Assembly: GCA_040403095.1 (NCBI GenBank)
Contig: JBBALI010000005.1
Location: forward strand, 62,001-126,000
DNA length: 64,000 bases
DNA from: JAQVCM01 sp040403095
GTDB lineage: Bacteria; Bacteroidota; Bacteroidia; Flavobacteriales_D; Crocinitomicaceae
Direction of reading: 5' to 3'
Part shown: positions 18,012 to 28,100 of the stretch, piece after piece
Position numbering within the stretch: the first letter of the stretch is position 1
Layout: each line of letters starts with the position of its first letter
Notes under the pieces: generated by a model
The model's database searches: none
What the model was told of the DNA's origin: nothing
The model's input: the letters and a program-made list of their open reading frames with translations, nothing else
Made by a program: the position numbers and the translations under genes

Positions 18012-19550
18012 TTATTTGGCGTAATTGACAGATCGTTTTTCCCGAATTACCGTCACTTTCACTTGACCTGGATAAGTCATTTCAGTTTGAATTCTTTGAG
18101 AAATCGCAAATGACAATTCATCGGCTTTCAAATCTGTCACTTTTTCACTTTCAACTAAAACGCGTAATTCGCGTCCGGCTTGAATTGCATAGGCACTTGA
18201 AACACCATCATAGGAAAGGGCCAAAGTTTCCAATTCTTTAATACGTTTGATATAAGATTCAACGATTTCGCGTCTTGCGCCTGGTCTTGCTCCTGAAATG
18301 GCATCACAAACTTGAACAATTGGGGAAATCAACGTAGTCATTTCAACTTCATCGTGGTGAGCTCCAATGGCATTGCAAACATCTGGTTTTTCACCATATT
18401 TTTCCGCCAATTTCATCCCTAAAATTGCGTGTGGCAATTCTGGTTCATCGTCTGGAACTTTTCCTATATCATGCAATAGTCCTGCTCTTTTAGCCAATTT
18501 CACATTCAATCCTAATTCAGTTGCCATTACAGCACATAAATTAGCTACTTCACGAGAGTGTTGCAATAAGTTTTGTCCGTAGGAAGAACGGTATTTCATT
18601 CTACCAACCATTCTTGTCAATTCAGGATGTAAACCGTGAATCCCTAAGTCAATACAAGTACGACGACCAGTTTCAGCGATTTCTTCCTCTAAAGATTTTT
18701 TGGTTTTAGCAACTACTTCTTCGATTCTCGCTGGGTGAATTCGTCCGTCAGAAACCAATTGGTGCAAAGACAAACGAGCGATTTCTCTTCTAACAGGGTC
18801 AAAGCAAGATAAGATGATTGCTTCTGGCGTATCATCTACGATAATTTCAACACCGGTTGCAGCTTCGATTGCGCGAATATTTCTTCCTTCACGACCGATT
18901 ATTCTTCCTTTTACTTCATCAGATTCTATGTTGAAAACAGAAACTGCATTCTCAACCGCTTGTTCAGTAGCGACACGTTGAATCGTTTGAATAACAATTT
19001 TTCGAGCTTCTTTATTGGCGTTTAATTTTGCTTCTTCTGTAATTTCTTTGATGTGAATCATCGCACCAGTTCTGGCTTCATCTTTCAATGCTTCCATGAT
19101 GTGATTTTTCGCTTCTTCAACAGACATTCCGCTGATTTTAGATAATTCAGCAACTCTTTTTTGTTGAATTTTATCTAATTCTTGATTTTTAATTTCAATT
19201 GCAGTGTGCTTTTGCTCAATTTCTGATTGAACTTTTTCTAAGTCTTTTTCTTTTCGCGTCACTTCCTCCATTTTCTGAGAAAGTGTTTTTTCTTTTGCTT
19301 TGGAGCGGTCTTCAGAAGATTGCATTTTACGCTCACGGTCTTTCATGGCAGTTTCATGCTCTTCTTTCAATTTCATAAATTTCTCTTTGGCCGAAAGGAT
19401 TTTTTCTTTCTTCATCGCCTCACCTTCATTCTCTGCGTCTTTTAAGATTTGTTCCTTACGCTTCTTAAGTACCACATTTTGAATGAAGAAAGCTAATCCG
19501 CCACCCCCAAGGATACCGACTAAAATTCCTAATAAAATATTTGTATTCAT
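18012..19550 (-). CDS. rny: Ribonuclease Y
   Basis: A 512-residue membrane-anchored endoribonuclease that starts mRNA decay. An N-terminal transmembrane helix (about 5-24) is followed by a long charged coiled coil (about 27-200), a KH domain with GRIIGREGRN at 215-224, and an HD domain with His331 and the catalytic His360-Asp361 pair in LLHDIGK. Length is typical. It follows zapA after a 78-base spacer that contains a stable hairpin. A terminator immediately follows. Confidence 0.96.
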   Translation of the reverse strand: MNTNILLGILVGILGGGGLAFFIQNVVLKKRKEQILKDAENEGEAMKKEKILSAKEKFMKLKEEHETAMKDRERKMQSSEDRSKAKEKTLSQKMEEVTRKEKDLEKVQSEIEQKHTAIEIKNQELDKIQQKRVAELSKISGMSVEEAKNHIMEALKDEARTGAMIHIKEITEEAKLNANKEARKIVIQTIQRVATEQAVENAVSVFNIESDEVKGRIIGREGRNIRAIEAATGVEIIVDDTPEAIILSCFDPVRREIARLSLHQLVSDGRIHPARIEEVVAKTKKSLEEEIAETGRRTCIDLGIHGLHPELTRMVGRMKYRSSYGQNLLQHSREVANLCAVMATELGLNVKLAKRAGLLHDIGKVPDDEPELPHAILGMKLAEKYGEKPDVCNAIGAHHDEVEMTTLISPIVQVCDAISGARPGARREIVESYIKRIKELETLALSYDGVSSAYAIQAGRELRVLVESEKVTDLKADELSFAISQRIQTEMTYPGQVKVTVIREKRSVNYAK

Positions 19551-19561
19551 CTTTTCTTAAA

Positions 19562-19609
19562 ATAAAAATCCCACCCATTACGACTCATAAGAATCACAAT
19601 AGCGTGGGA
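19562..19609 (-). terminator. Long hairpin between zapA and rny
   Basis: On the minus strand, TCCCAC at the 5' side pairs with GTGGGA at the 3' side, and an inner 10-base stem (ATTGTGATTC with GAGTCGTAAT, including G-T pairs) is closed by TTAT. ATTTTTATTTT follows. It reads as a terminator for zapA. The inner stem is longer than needed, so a small structured RNA is an alternative. Confidence 0.65.
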
Positions 19610-19628
19610 AACGTTAAAAATAATTGAC

Positions 19629-19919
19629 CTACTTCAGCTTTTCAATTTCCATCAACAATTCTCCTAATACACTTTCAACTTCAGTATAATCAGCCTTTTC
19701 CTGAACTGTAGTTGCGGTATTACCGGATTTTGTTGCCAACTGTAAAGCTGTCATTGCCAATAAGTCTTGCATATCTTTTACTGCATAATTGTCTTGCAAT
19801 AACTTAATGGCTCTATTAATATCTGATGCAGCTTTTTGTACTTTAACTTCCTCACCCTCTTGTACATTCAAAGGATAAGTTCTTCCAGCTACAACAACTT
19901 TTATAGATAATTTACTCAT
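19629..19919 (-). CDS. zapA: Cell division protein ZapA
   Basis: A 96-residue cytosolic protein that bundles FtsZ filaments. The N-terminal beta domain (KLSIKVVVAGRTYPLNVQEGEEVKVQKA) and the following helical region (DMQDLLAMTALQLATKSGN) match the family; the acidic helix at the end supports dimer or tetramer coiled coil. The gene starts 3 bases after a coiled-coil gene, so the pair is an operon driven by the exact promoter at 20251-20280. Confidence 0.9.
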   Translation of the reverse strand: MSKLSIKVVVAGRTYPLNVQEGEEVKVQKAASDINRAIKLLQDNYAVKDMQDLLAMTALQLATKSGNTATTVQEKADYTEVESVLGELLMEIEKLK

Positions 19920-19922
19920 TTG

Positions 19923-20234
19923 TTATTGTTTTAATTGACTAATGCAGTGATCTATTTCCCTCACCAATTCGTCGATCTCATTGTCTTTATCTGTTAAAAC
20001 AGCAGACTTTTGAGATTCTAATTGTTCATTTAACTGAATCAATTGATTTTGCAAATATTGATTATTTTCTTCCAATTGAAAAATTTGCGCTTGATTTGCG
20101 CTAATCAGTATCTTAGTTTGTCCTAGTTCAGTTTCTAAAATCGTATTTTTTTCACGTTCAGCAAGTAATTGCTGATGTAAATATTGAAATTTACTTTGAA
20201 TCTGTTGGACAATACTTGAAATCTGCTCTGTCAT
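19923..20234 (-). CDS. ZapB-like coiled-coil protein
   Basis: A 103-residue protein predicted almost entirely as coiled coil, rich in Gln, Glu, Leu and Ile, with heptad spacing from about residue 8 to 98. It has no signal peptide or membrane segment. It starts the operon with zapA (3-base gap), which suggests a role in the Z-ring, as ZapB partners ZapA in other bacteria. There is no clear sequence identity to ZapB, so the name is contextual. Confidence 0.75.
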   Translation of the reverse strand: MTEQISSIVQQIQSKFQYLHQQLLAEREKNTILETELGQTKILISANQAQIFQLEENNQYLQNQLIQLNEQLESQKSAVLTDKDNEIDELVREIDHCISQLKQ

Positions 20235-20250
20235 TGCATTCAGCTTTCTA

Positions 20251-20280
20251 CAAATTTAGTATTGTATTCTGTATTTTCAA
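20251..20280 (-). promoter_or_regulatory. Consensus promoter of the zapB-like/zapA operon
   Basis: TAAATTTG at 20251-20258 and TTG at 20278-20280 with a 19-base spacer. The leader is about 12 bases. The remaining spacer 20281-20458 shows nothing I can name. Confidence 0.75.
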
Positions 20281-20458
20281 TGCTTTTTGTTGATACTTGT
20301 TAACATTTCACCTATTGAAAAACTTCTTGATTCACCAAGACATTGATTTATTGAGCCTTACAACAAACGACACTTTCCCTAAAAATTACATTTGACTTCA
20401 TTTATTTTGAATTCAAATATGATTCACAAAAAATTTATCTGACTTCAAAAATTAGTTC

Positions 20459-20487
20459 AAAAAAAAAGCTTCCATGATGAAAGCTTG
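20459..20487 (-). terminator. Terminator after the DUF3467 gene
   Basis: AAGCTTTC pairs with GGAAGCTT around ATCAT, followed on the minus strand by a run of about nine Ts. It lies 8 bases after the stop of the DUF3467 gene. Confidence 0.85.
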
Positions 20488-20494
20488 TAAAAAA

Positions 20495-20806
20495 TTATGC
20501 CTGTGTAGTTGGCGGACCAAATTTCATTGGTGGTGTTCCCGGCATATCTTGATCATTTATTACACCCATTGATTGCTCATATTTTTGAACATTTTCAATC
20601 AATGCAAGCATCAATCTTTTCGCATTTTGCGGTGTCATCACGATTCTTGATTTCACTTTTGCTTTCGGCATTCCTGGTAACATTTGAACGAAATCACATA
20701 CAAATTCAGCTTGTGAATGAGTAATAATTGCAAGATTAGAATAAATTCCACCTGCAACTTCTTCCGTTAATTCAATGTTGATTTGATTTTCGTTATTCTT
20801 TTCCAT
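20495..20806 (-). CDS. DUF3467 family protein
   Basis: A 103-residue soluble protein. The block ELTEEVAGGIYSNLAIITHS followed by AEFVCDFVQMLPG and VKSRIVMTPQNAKRLMLAL matches DUF3467, which in Bacteroidota is commonly found just after rpoC. The C-terminus is a short Pro-rich tail (PGTPPMKFGPPTT). It lies 48 bases downstream of rpoC but is separated from it by a strong terminator hairpin, so it depends on read-through or an unseen promoter. Function is unknown. Confidence 0.85.
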   Translation of the reverse strand: MEKNNENQINIELTEEVAGGIYSNLAIITHSQAEFVCDFVQMLPGMPKAKVKSRIVMTPQNAKRLMLALIENVQKYEQSMGVINDQDMPGTPPMKFGPPTTQA

Positions 20807-20817
20807 ATTTATAGAGT

Positions 20818-20848
20818 AAAAAAAACGGGACTAAAAATAGTCCCGTTT
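20818..20848 (-). terminator. rpoC terminator
   Basis: AACGGGACTA and TAGTCCCGTT form a perfect 10-base stem over a 4-base loop, followed on the minus strand by eight Ts. It is between rpoC and the DUF3467 gene. Confidence 0.85.
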
Positions 20849-20854
20849 GATTAA

Positions 20855-23800
20855 TTATTTTGCTGATATTTCGTCGAGTGCTTCTTTGTTTGCAACAATC
20901 ATTTTTTGGAATTTTCTGATTCCCGTTCCTGCTGGAATTAAATGTCCAACAATTACGTTTTCTTTTAATCCCATCAAATGGTCTTCTTTTCCAGAAATAG
21001 CTGCTTCGTTTAACACTTTCGTAGTTTCTTGGAACGATGCCGCAGAAATGAACGATTGTGTTTGCAAAGATGCTCTTGTAATACCTTGTAATAACGGTGT
21101 TGATGTTGCAGGAACTGCATCACGCGCTTCAACCAATTGCTTGTCAGCTCTTTTCAGTTGAGAATTTTCATCTCTCAATTTACGTGCTGAAATTATTTGA
21201 CCTGGGTGTAATTCTGTTGATTCACCTGACTCGATTACTACTTTCATTCCAAAAATAGCATCATTCTCTTCCATCACGTCTGCTTTGTGCACAGATTGTC
21301 CTTCAAGGAATCTTGTATCTCCTGCATCAACGATTTCAGTTTTCAACATCATTTGACGTACAATTACCTCAAAGTGTTTGTCGTTAATTTTTACCCCTTG
21401 TAAACGGTAAACCTCTTGAATTTCGTTCACAATGTACTCTTGTACTTTGGTTGGACCTTCAATGTTCAAGATATCATTTGGAGTTACTGCACCATCAGAC
21501 AATGGTTGACCAGCTCTAACGAAGTCATTTTCTTGAACTAAGATATGTTTAGACAATGGAACTAAATATTTACGAACCTCACCTGTTTTAGAAGTGATTT
21601 GAATCTCACGGTTACCTCTTTTGATTTTTCCGTATTCTGCAATACCATCAATCTCAGAAACAACAGCAGGATTTGAAGGATTACGTGCTTCGAAAAGCTC
21701 AGTTACCCTTGGTAAACCACCTGTAATATCCCCAGTTTTTCCAGAAACTCTTGGGATTTTTACAAGAATCACACCTGCTTCAACTTTATCACCTTCACTT
21801 ACAGAAATGTGAGAATCTACTGGTAAACTGTATTCTCTTAATACCTCTTTCGTTTTCGGATCAATTACGTGAATTGCCGGGTTTTTCTTTTTATCTTTTG
21901 TTTCAGTAATTACTTTTTCAGTAAATCCTGTTTGCTCATCCACCTCTTGACGGTAAGTAATACCTTCAATAACAGAATCAAAAACAATTTTACCAGCAAC
22001 TTCTGAAATAATTACAGCATTGTATGGATCCCATTTAACAATAACATCACCTTTTTTGATTTTGATATTGTTTTGAACCATTAATTCAGAACCATAAGGA
22101 ATATTTGCAGTCATTAAGACAATTCCTGTTTTCTCGTCAGTGATTTTAACTTCAGCAGAACGTCCAACAACAACCTCTTTGGTTCCCTCAGGAGTTTTCA
22201 TTACAATCGTACGCAACTCTTCAATCTCCATCTTACCAGAAGCTTTTGCTTTCAAGTCAGAAATATCTGTTGTGTTCGAAGCTGTACCCCCAACGTGGAA
22301 TGTACGCAACGTCAACTGTGTTCCTGGTTCTCCAATTGATTGAGCTGCAATAACTCCAACTGTATCACCTTCTTGTGCGATTCTATGTGTCGAAAGATTT
22401 CGTCCATAACATTTAGAACAAACTCCTCTTCTCATCTCACAAGTCAATACTGAACGAATTTCCACTTCATCAATTCCTGCTTTTTCGATTTCTTCAGCAA
22501 CTGATTCTGAAATCAATTCACCAGCTTCAACGATGATGTTTTCAGTTTCAGGATAGAAAATATCATGAACGGAAGTTCTACCTAAAATACGATCGTACAA
22601 TGGTTCAACAACTTCATCATTTTTCTTCAATGCTGTAGCAACCAATCCTCTCAATGTTCCACAATCTGTTTGATTGATAATAACATCTTGAGATACATCC
22701 ACCAAACGACGTGTTAGGTAACCAGCATCCGCAGTTTTCAAAGCGGTATCGGCCAAACCTTTACGTGCACCGTGAGTAGAGATAAAGTACTCCAAAATCG
22801 AAAGACCTTCCTTAAAGTTAGAAAGAATTGGATTCTCAATGATCTCTTGTGCAGAAGCACCAGATTTTTGTGGTTTCGCCATCAATCCACGCATTCCAGA
22901 CAACTGACGGATTTGTTCTTTAGATCCACGAGCTCCAGAATCAAACATCATGTAGATTGAGTTGAAACCTTGGTTATCGTTTTTCAATTGATCCATCAAT
23001 GTATTTGTCAAACGTGAGTTTGTATGCGTCCAAATATCGATGATTTGATTGTATCTTTCATTATTTGTAATAAGACCCATGTTGTAGTTCATCATCACAT
23101 CTTTCACTTCAGTTTCAGCTTTAGCTACCAAGATTTCTTTTTCCTTAGGAATAATAATATCATCCAAGTTGAAAGACAATCCACCTTTGAAGGCCATATG
23201 GTAACCTAATTCCTTGATATCATCTAAGAATTGAGCTGTACGTGCTGTGCCAGAAATTTTCAATACATTTCCAATGATATCACGCAATGCTTTTTTAGTC
23301 AAAACGTCATTTACGAAACCAACTTCTCTTGGAACATGCTCATTAAAAAGCACACGACCACAAGTGGTGTCAATCATCATCAATGTAGGAACACCGTCTT
23401 TCAAATCGTAAGATTTTACTTTAATTGGTGCATGTAATTCTAATTTTCCTTCGTTGTTTGCAATGATTACTTCCTCTGGAGAGTAGAAAATTCCACCTTC
23501 ACCAATAACTTTTCTTTCTGGAGTGGACGTTCTACCTTTGGTAATGTAGTACAATCCAAGCACCATATCTTGTGAAGGAACCGCAATCGGGGCACCATTC
23601 GCAGGATTCAAAATATTGTGAGAAGCAAGCATCAACAATTGAGCTTCCAAGATTGCAGCGTTACCCAACGGTAAGTGAACTGCCATTTGGTCACCATCAA
23701 AATCGGCATTGAAGGCTGTTGTTACCAACGGGTGCAAACGAATTGCTTTTCCTTCAATTAATTTTGGTTGGAATGCCTGAATACCAAGTCTGTGCAAAGT

Positions 23801-25135
23801 TGGGGCACGGTTCAAAAGAACTGGATGTCCTTTCAATATGCTTTCCAAAATATCCCAAACTACTGGTTCTTTGCGGTCAACAATTTTCTTTGCAGATTTT
23901 ACAGTTTTTACAATTCCACGTTCGATCATTTTACGAATGATAAACGGTTTGTAAAGTTCTGCTGCCATGTCTTTTGGCAAACCACACTCATGTAGTTTCA
24001 AATCTGGTCCAACAACAATTACCGAACGTGCTGAATAATCCACACGTTTACCCAATAAGTTTTGACGGAAACGTCCTTGTTTACCTTTCAATGAATCAGA
24101 AAGAGATTTCAAAGGACGATTTGATTCTGTTTTAACCGCTGAAGATTTACGAGAGTTGTCGAACAATGAATCAACAGACTCTTGCAACATACGTTTTTCA
24201 TTACGCAAGATTACTTCTGGCGCTTTGATCTCGATCAATCTTTTCAAACGGTTGTTACGGATAATTACACGTCTGTACAAGTCATTCAAATCCGAAGTTG
24301 CGAATCTACCTCCATCTAATGGAACCAAAGGACGCAATTCTGGTGGAATAACTGGAACAACTTTTACAATCATCCATTCAGGTCTATTGTCGATACGCGT
24401 TTGAGATTCACGCATAGCTTCAACAACCTGCAATCTTTTCAATGCTTCATTTTTACGTTGTACAGAAGTTTCTGTATTCGCTTTGTGACGCAAATCGTAA
24501 GACATTTCATTTAAATTCAATCTTTTCAACAAGTCATGTAATGCATCAGCACCCATTTTTGCGATGAATTTATTTGGATCTGTATCTTCTAAATATTGGT
24601 TTTCTTTTGGAAGTGCATCCAAAATATCCAAATACTCTTCTTCAGTCAAGAAGTCTAAGTATTTCAAAGAAGCACCATCACCTTGAGTAGCTATCCCTGA
24701 TTGAATCACGACATAACGCTCATAATAGATAATTTGATCTAATTTCTTTGTTGGAAGACCTAATAAATAACCAATTTTGTTTGGCAAAGAACGGAAATAC
24801 CAAATGTGCGCAACTGGAACCACCAATGAAATGTGCCCCATACGCTCACGACGTACTTTTTTCTCTGTAACTTCAACACCACAACGGTCACAAACGATTC
24901 CTTTGTAACGGATTCTTTTGTATTTACCACAGTGACATTCGTAATCCTTAACAGGACCGAAAATTCTTTCACAAAACAAACCATCTCTTTCAGGTTTGTA
25001 AGTTCTGTAATTTATTGTTTCTGGTTTCAACACTTCACCACTTGACTGCTCCAGAATAATTTCTGGAGAAGCCAATGAGATGGTAATTTTGTTAAAACTA
25101 CTTTGTTTTTTTGGTGTTTCTTTTCTGTAAGCCAT
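20855..25135 (-). CDS. rpoC: RNA polymerase beta' subunit
   Basis: A 1426-residue catalytic subunit of RNA polymerase. The N-terminal zinc site is visible (CHCGKYKRIRYKG then CDRCG at about 70-90), the Mg-binding NADFDGDQM lies near residue 477, and the second Cys cluster (CEMRRGVCSKCYGR) is in the C-terminal half. The TLRTFHVGG motif that precedes the trigger-loop region is intact. Length is typical of Bacteroidota. It follows rpoB after 59 bases in the rpl-rpo operon and ends at a strong terminator. Confidence 0.98.
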   Translation of the reverse strand: MAYRKETPKKQSSFNKITISLASPEIILEQSSGEVLKPETINYRTYKPERDGLFCERIFGPVKDYECHCGKYKRIRYKGIVCDRCGVEVTEKKVRRERMGHISLVVPVAHIWYFRSLPNKIGYLLGLPTKKLDQIIYYERYVVIQSGIATQGDGASLKYLDFLTEEEYLDILDALPKENQYLEDTDPNKFIAKMGADALHDLLKRLNLNEMSYDLRHKANTETSVQRKNEALKRLQVVEAMRESQTRIDNRPEWMIVKVVPVIPPELRPLVPLDGGRFATSDLNDLYRRVIIRNNRLKRLIEIKAPEVILRNEKRMLQESVDSLFDNSRKSSAVKTESNRPLKSLSDSLKGKQGRFRQNLLGKRVDYSARSVIVVGPDLKLHECGLPKDMAAELYKPFIIRKMIERGIVKTVKSAKKIVDRKEPVVWDILESILKGHPVLLNRAPTLHRLGIQAFQPKLIEGKAIRLHPLVTTAFNADFDGDQMAVHLPLGNAAILEAQLLMLASHNILNPANGAPIAVPSQDMVLGLYYITKGRTSTPERKVIGEGGIFYSPEEVIIANNEGKLELHAPIKVKSYDLKDGVPTLMMIDTTCGRVLFNEHVPREVGFVNDVLTKKALRDIIGNVLKISGTARTAQFLDDIKELGYHMAFKGGLSFNLDDIIIPKEKEILVAKAETEVKDVMMNYNMGLITNNERYNQIIDIWTHTNSRLTNTLMDQLKNDNQGFNSIYMMFDSGARGSKEQIRQLSGMRGLMAKPQKSGASAQEIIENPILSNFKEGLSILEYFISTHGARKGLADTALKTADAGYLTRRLVDVSQDVIINQTDCGTLRGLVATALKKNDEVVEPLYDRILGRTSVHDIFYPETENIIVEAGELISESVAEEIEKAGIDEVEIRSVLTCEMRRGVCSKCYGRNLSTHRIAQEGDTVGVIAAQSIGEPGTQLTLRTFHVGGTASNTTDISDLKAKASGKMEIEELRTIVMKTPEGTKEVVVGRSAEVKITDEKTGIVLMTANIPYGSELMVQNNIKIKKGDVIVKWDPYNAVIISEVAGKIVFDSVIEGITYRQEVDEQTGFTEKVITETKDKKKNPAIHVIDPKTKEVLREYSLPVDSHISVSEGDKVEAGVILVKIPRVSGKTGDITGGLPRVTELFEARNPSNPAVVSEIDGIAEYGKIKRGNREIQITSKTGEVRKYLVPLSKHILVQENDFVRAGQPLSDGAVTPNDILNIEGPTKVQEYIVNEIQEVYRLQGVKINDKHFEVIVRQMMLKTEIVDAGDTRFLEGQSVHKADVMEENDAIFGMKVVIESGESTELHPGQIISARKLRDENSQLKRADKQLVEARDAVPATSTPLLQGITRASLQTQSFISAASFQETTKVLNEAAISGKEDHLMGLKENVIVGHLIPAGTGIRKFQKMIVANKEALDEISAK

Positions 25136-25194
25136 TATACATGCTTGTTTTCAAATTCAACAACTCGACACCGCCTCAGCAGCACCGTTGGTAA

Positions 25195-28100
25195 TTAATC
25201 CATCGAAACGTTAAGTCCTAGACCTCTAAGTTCGTGCAACAATACGTTGAAAGATTCTGGAATTCCTGGTTCAGGAATATTGTCACCTTTCACAATTGCT
25301 TCATACGCCTTAGCACGGCCCATTACATCATCCGATTTCACAGTAAGGATTTCTTGAAGGATATTGGCAGCACCAAATGCCTCAAGAGCCCAAACTTCCA
25401 TCTCTCCAAAACGCTGACCTCCGAACTGAGCTTTACCACCCAATGGTTGTTGCGTAATCAATGAGTATGGTCCTATTGAACGTGCATGCATCTTATCATC
25501 GACCATGTGCGATAATTTCAACATGTAAATCACTCCAACAGTTGCAGTTTGGTGGAATCTATCTCCTGTTCCTCCGTCATACAAGTAAGTTTTACCTGAA
25601 CGTGGAACGCCTGCTTTAGCTGTCCATTCATCAATTTCCAATGGAGTTGCTCCGTCAAAAATTGGTGTAGCAAACTTAATCCCTAATTTTTCTCCTGCCC
25701 ATCCAAGAACAGTTTCATAAATTTGACCTAAGTTCATACGAGAAGGTACACCTAATGGATTTAAAACGATATCTACTGGAGTTCCATCTGCTAAGAAAGG
25801 CATATCTTCAGCACGAACAATGTTCGCAACGATTCCTTTATTACCATGACGACCAGCCATTTTATCACCAACTTTCAATTTACGCTTTTTAGCAACATAA
25901 ACTTTCGCCATTTTCACGATTCCAGCTGGCAAATCATCACCAACAGAAATATGGAATTTCTTGCGTTTGTATGTTCCTAATAAATCGTTAGCTTTGATAT
26001 TAAAGTTGTGAATCACTCGTCCAACCAAGGCATTTAAATCTGCTTCTGCTGTCCAATTTGTTGGATTCACGATAGAGTAATCAATAGCCAATAAATTCTT
26101 TTGAACGAATTTAGTTCCTTTTTTGATGATCTCTTCCTTAAAGTTATTGAAAACACCAGCTGATTTAGTTTCTCCTAAAATTTGAATTAACTTTTCAATC
26201 AACTTATCTTTCAATACAGCTAAATCTTTATCAAAATCAGAATCCAATGATTCCAAGATTGGTTTATCTTGAGCTTTAGATTTTCTATCTTTAATTGATC
26301 TTGAGAACAATTTTTTCTCAACAACAACACCTCTTAATGATGGACCAGCTTTCAAAGACGCATCTTTTACGTCACCAGCTTTGTCACCAAAGATTGCTCT
26401 CAATAATTTCTCTTCTGGAGAAGGATCTGTTTCACCTTTTGGAGTGATTTTACCAATCAGGATATCTCCCTCTTTGATCTCAGCACCAATACGAATCAAT
26501 CCATTTTCATCCAAATCTTTAGTCGCTTCTTCACTAACATTAGGAATATCTGAAGTTAATTCTTCCATTCCACGTTTAGTATCACGAACCTCTAAAGTAT
26601 ATTCATCAATGTGAATAGATGTAAAAATATCATCACGAACAACACGCTCTGAAATTACAATCGCATCCTCAAAGTTGTAACCTTTCCATGGCATGAAAGC
26701 CACTTTCAAGTTTTGACCTAAAGCCAATTCACCTGCTTGAGTTGCATAACCTTCACAAAGAACTTGACCTTTCTCAACTTTATCACCTTTCTTCACGATT
26801 GGTTTCAAGTTGATTGTCGTACTTTGATTCGTTTTTTGGAATTTAGTTAATGTATAACGAGTCAATTCACTATCGAAACTAACTAATTTATCATCCTCAT
26901 TCCAATCATATCTGATTGCAATTTCATTTGCATCAACGTATTCAACAACACCATTACCCTCAGCGTTAATCAACACACGAGAATCACGCGCTACCAATCT
27001 TTCGATACCAGTACCAACGATTGGCGAATGTGGTTTCAACAAAGGAACCGCTTGACGTTGCATGTTTGATCCCATCAAAGCACGGTTGGCATCATCATGT
27101 TCCAAGAAAGGAATAGAAGAAGCCGCAATCGAAGCAATTTGATTTGCCCCAACATCCATCAAATTCAATTTTTTAGGATCAACAACTGGGAAATCACCTT
27201 CGAAACGCGCTTTAACCAAGTTTGTTCCAAAGTTTCCTTTGTCATCTAATTTTGCATTCGCTTGCGCGATCATTTTTTCGTCTTCTTCTTCAGCAGTCAA
27301 ATAAACTGGTTCATCTTGAACTTGAACGATACCGTCAATTACTGAACGGTAAGGAGTTTCAATAAAACCTAATTTATTCACTTTTGCAAATACACAAAGT
27401 GAAGAGATAAGACCAATGTTTGGACCTTCAGGAGTTTCGATTGTACACAAACGACCGTAGTGCGTATAGTGAACGTCACGAACCTCAAATCCAGCTCTTT
27501 CACGGGAAAGTCCACCAGGCCCTAGTGCTGACAAACGACGTTTGTGCGTTACTTCGGACAATGGATTCGTTTGATCCATGAATTGAGAAAGCTGATTGGT
27601 TCCAAAGAAAGAATTGATTACAGAAGACAAAGTCTTAGCATTAATCAAGTCAATTGGAGTAAAGACCTCATTATCACGAACGTTCATACGCTCACGAATT
27701 GTTCTAGCCATACGTGCCAAACCTACACCAAATTGAGCATAAAGTTGTTCACCTACAGTTCTAACACGACGATTAGATAAGTGGTCAATATCATCAACAT
27801 CTGCTTTAGAGTTAATTAACTCAATCAAATATTTGATGATGCAGATGATATCGTTTTTAGTCAATACACGAGAAGTCTCAGTATCTTCTAATTGAAGTTT
27901 CTTATTTAAACGGAAACGACCAACTTCACCAAGGTCATAACGAGTATCAGAGAAAAATAATTTTTCAAAAACATTTTTCGCTGTTTCGTAATCTGGTGGT
28001 TCAGCGTTACGCAATTGACGGTAAATGTGTTCAACAGCTTCTTTTTCAGAATTTGAAGTATCTTTTTGAAGCGTATTGTAAATGATAGTATAATCAGCAG

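Noticed and set aside
19551..19628. 6S RNA gene beside zapA
   Set aside because: The neighbourhood suggests it by analogy with proteobacteria, but the available 78 bases are too short and the hairpin lacks a large central bubble.
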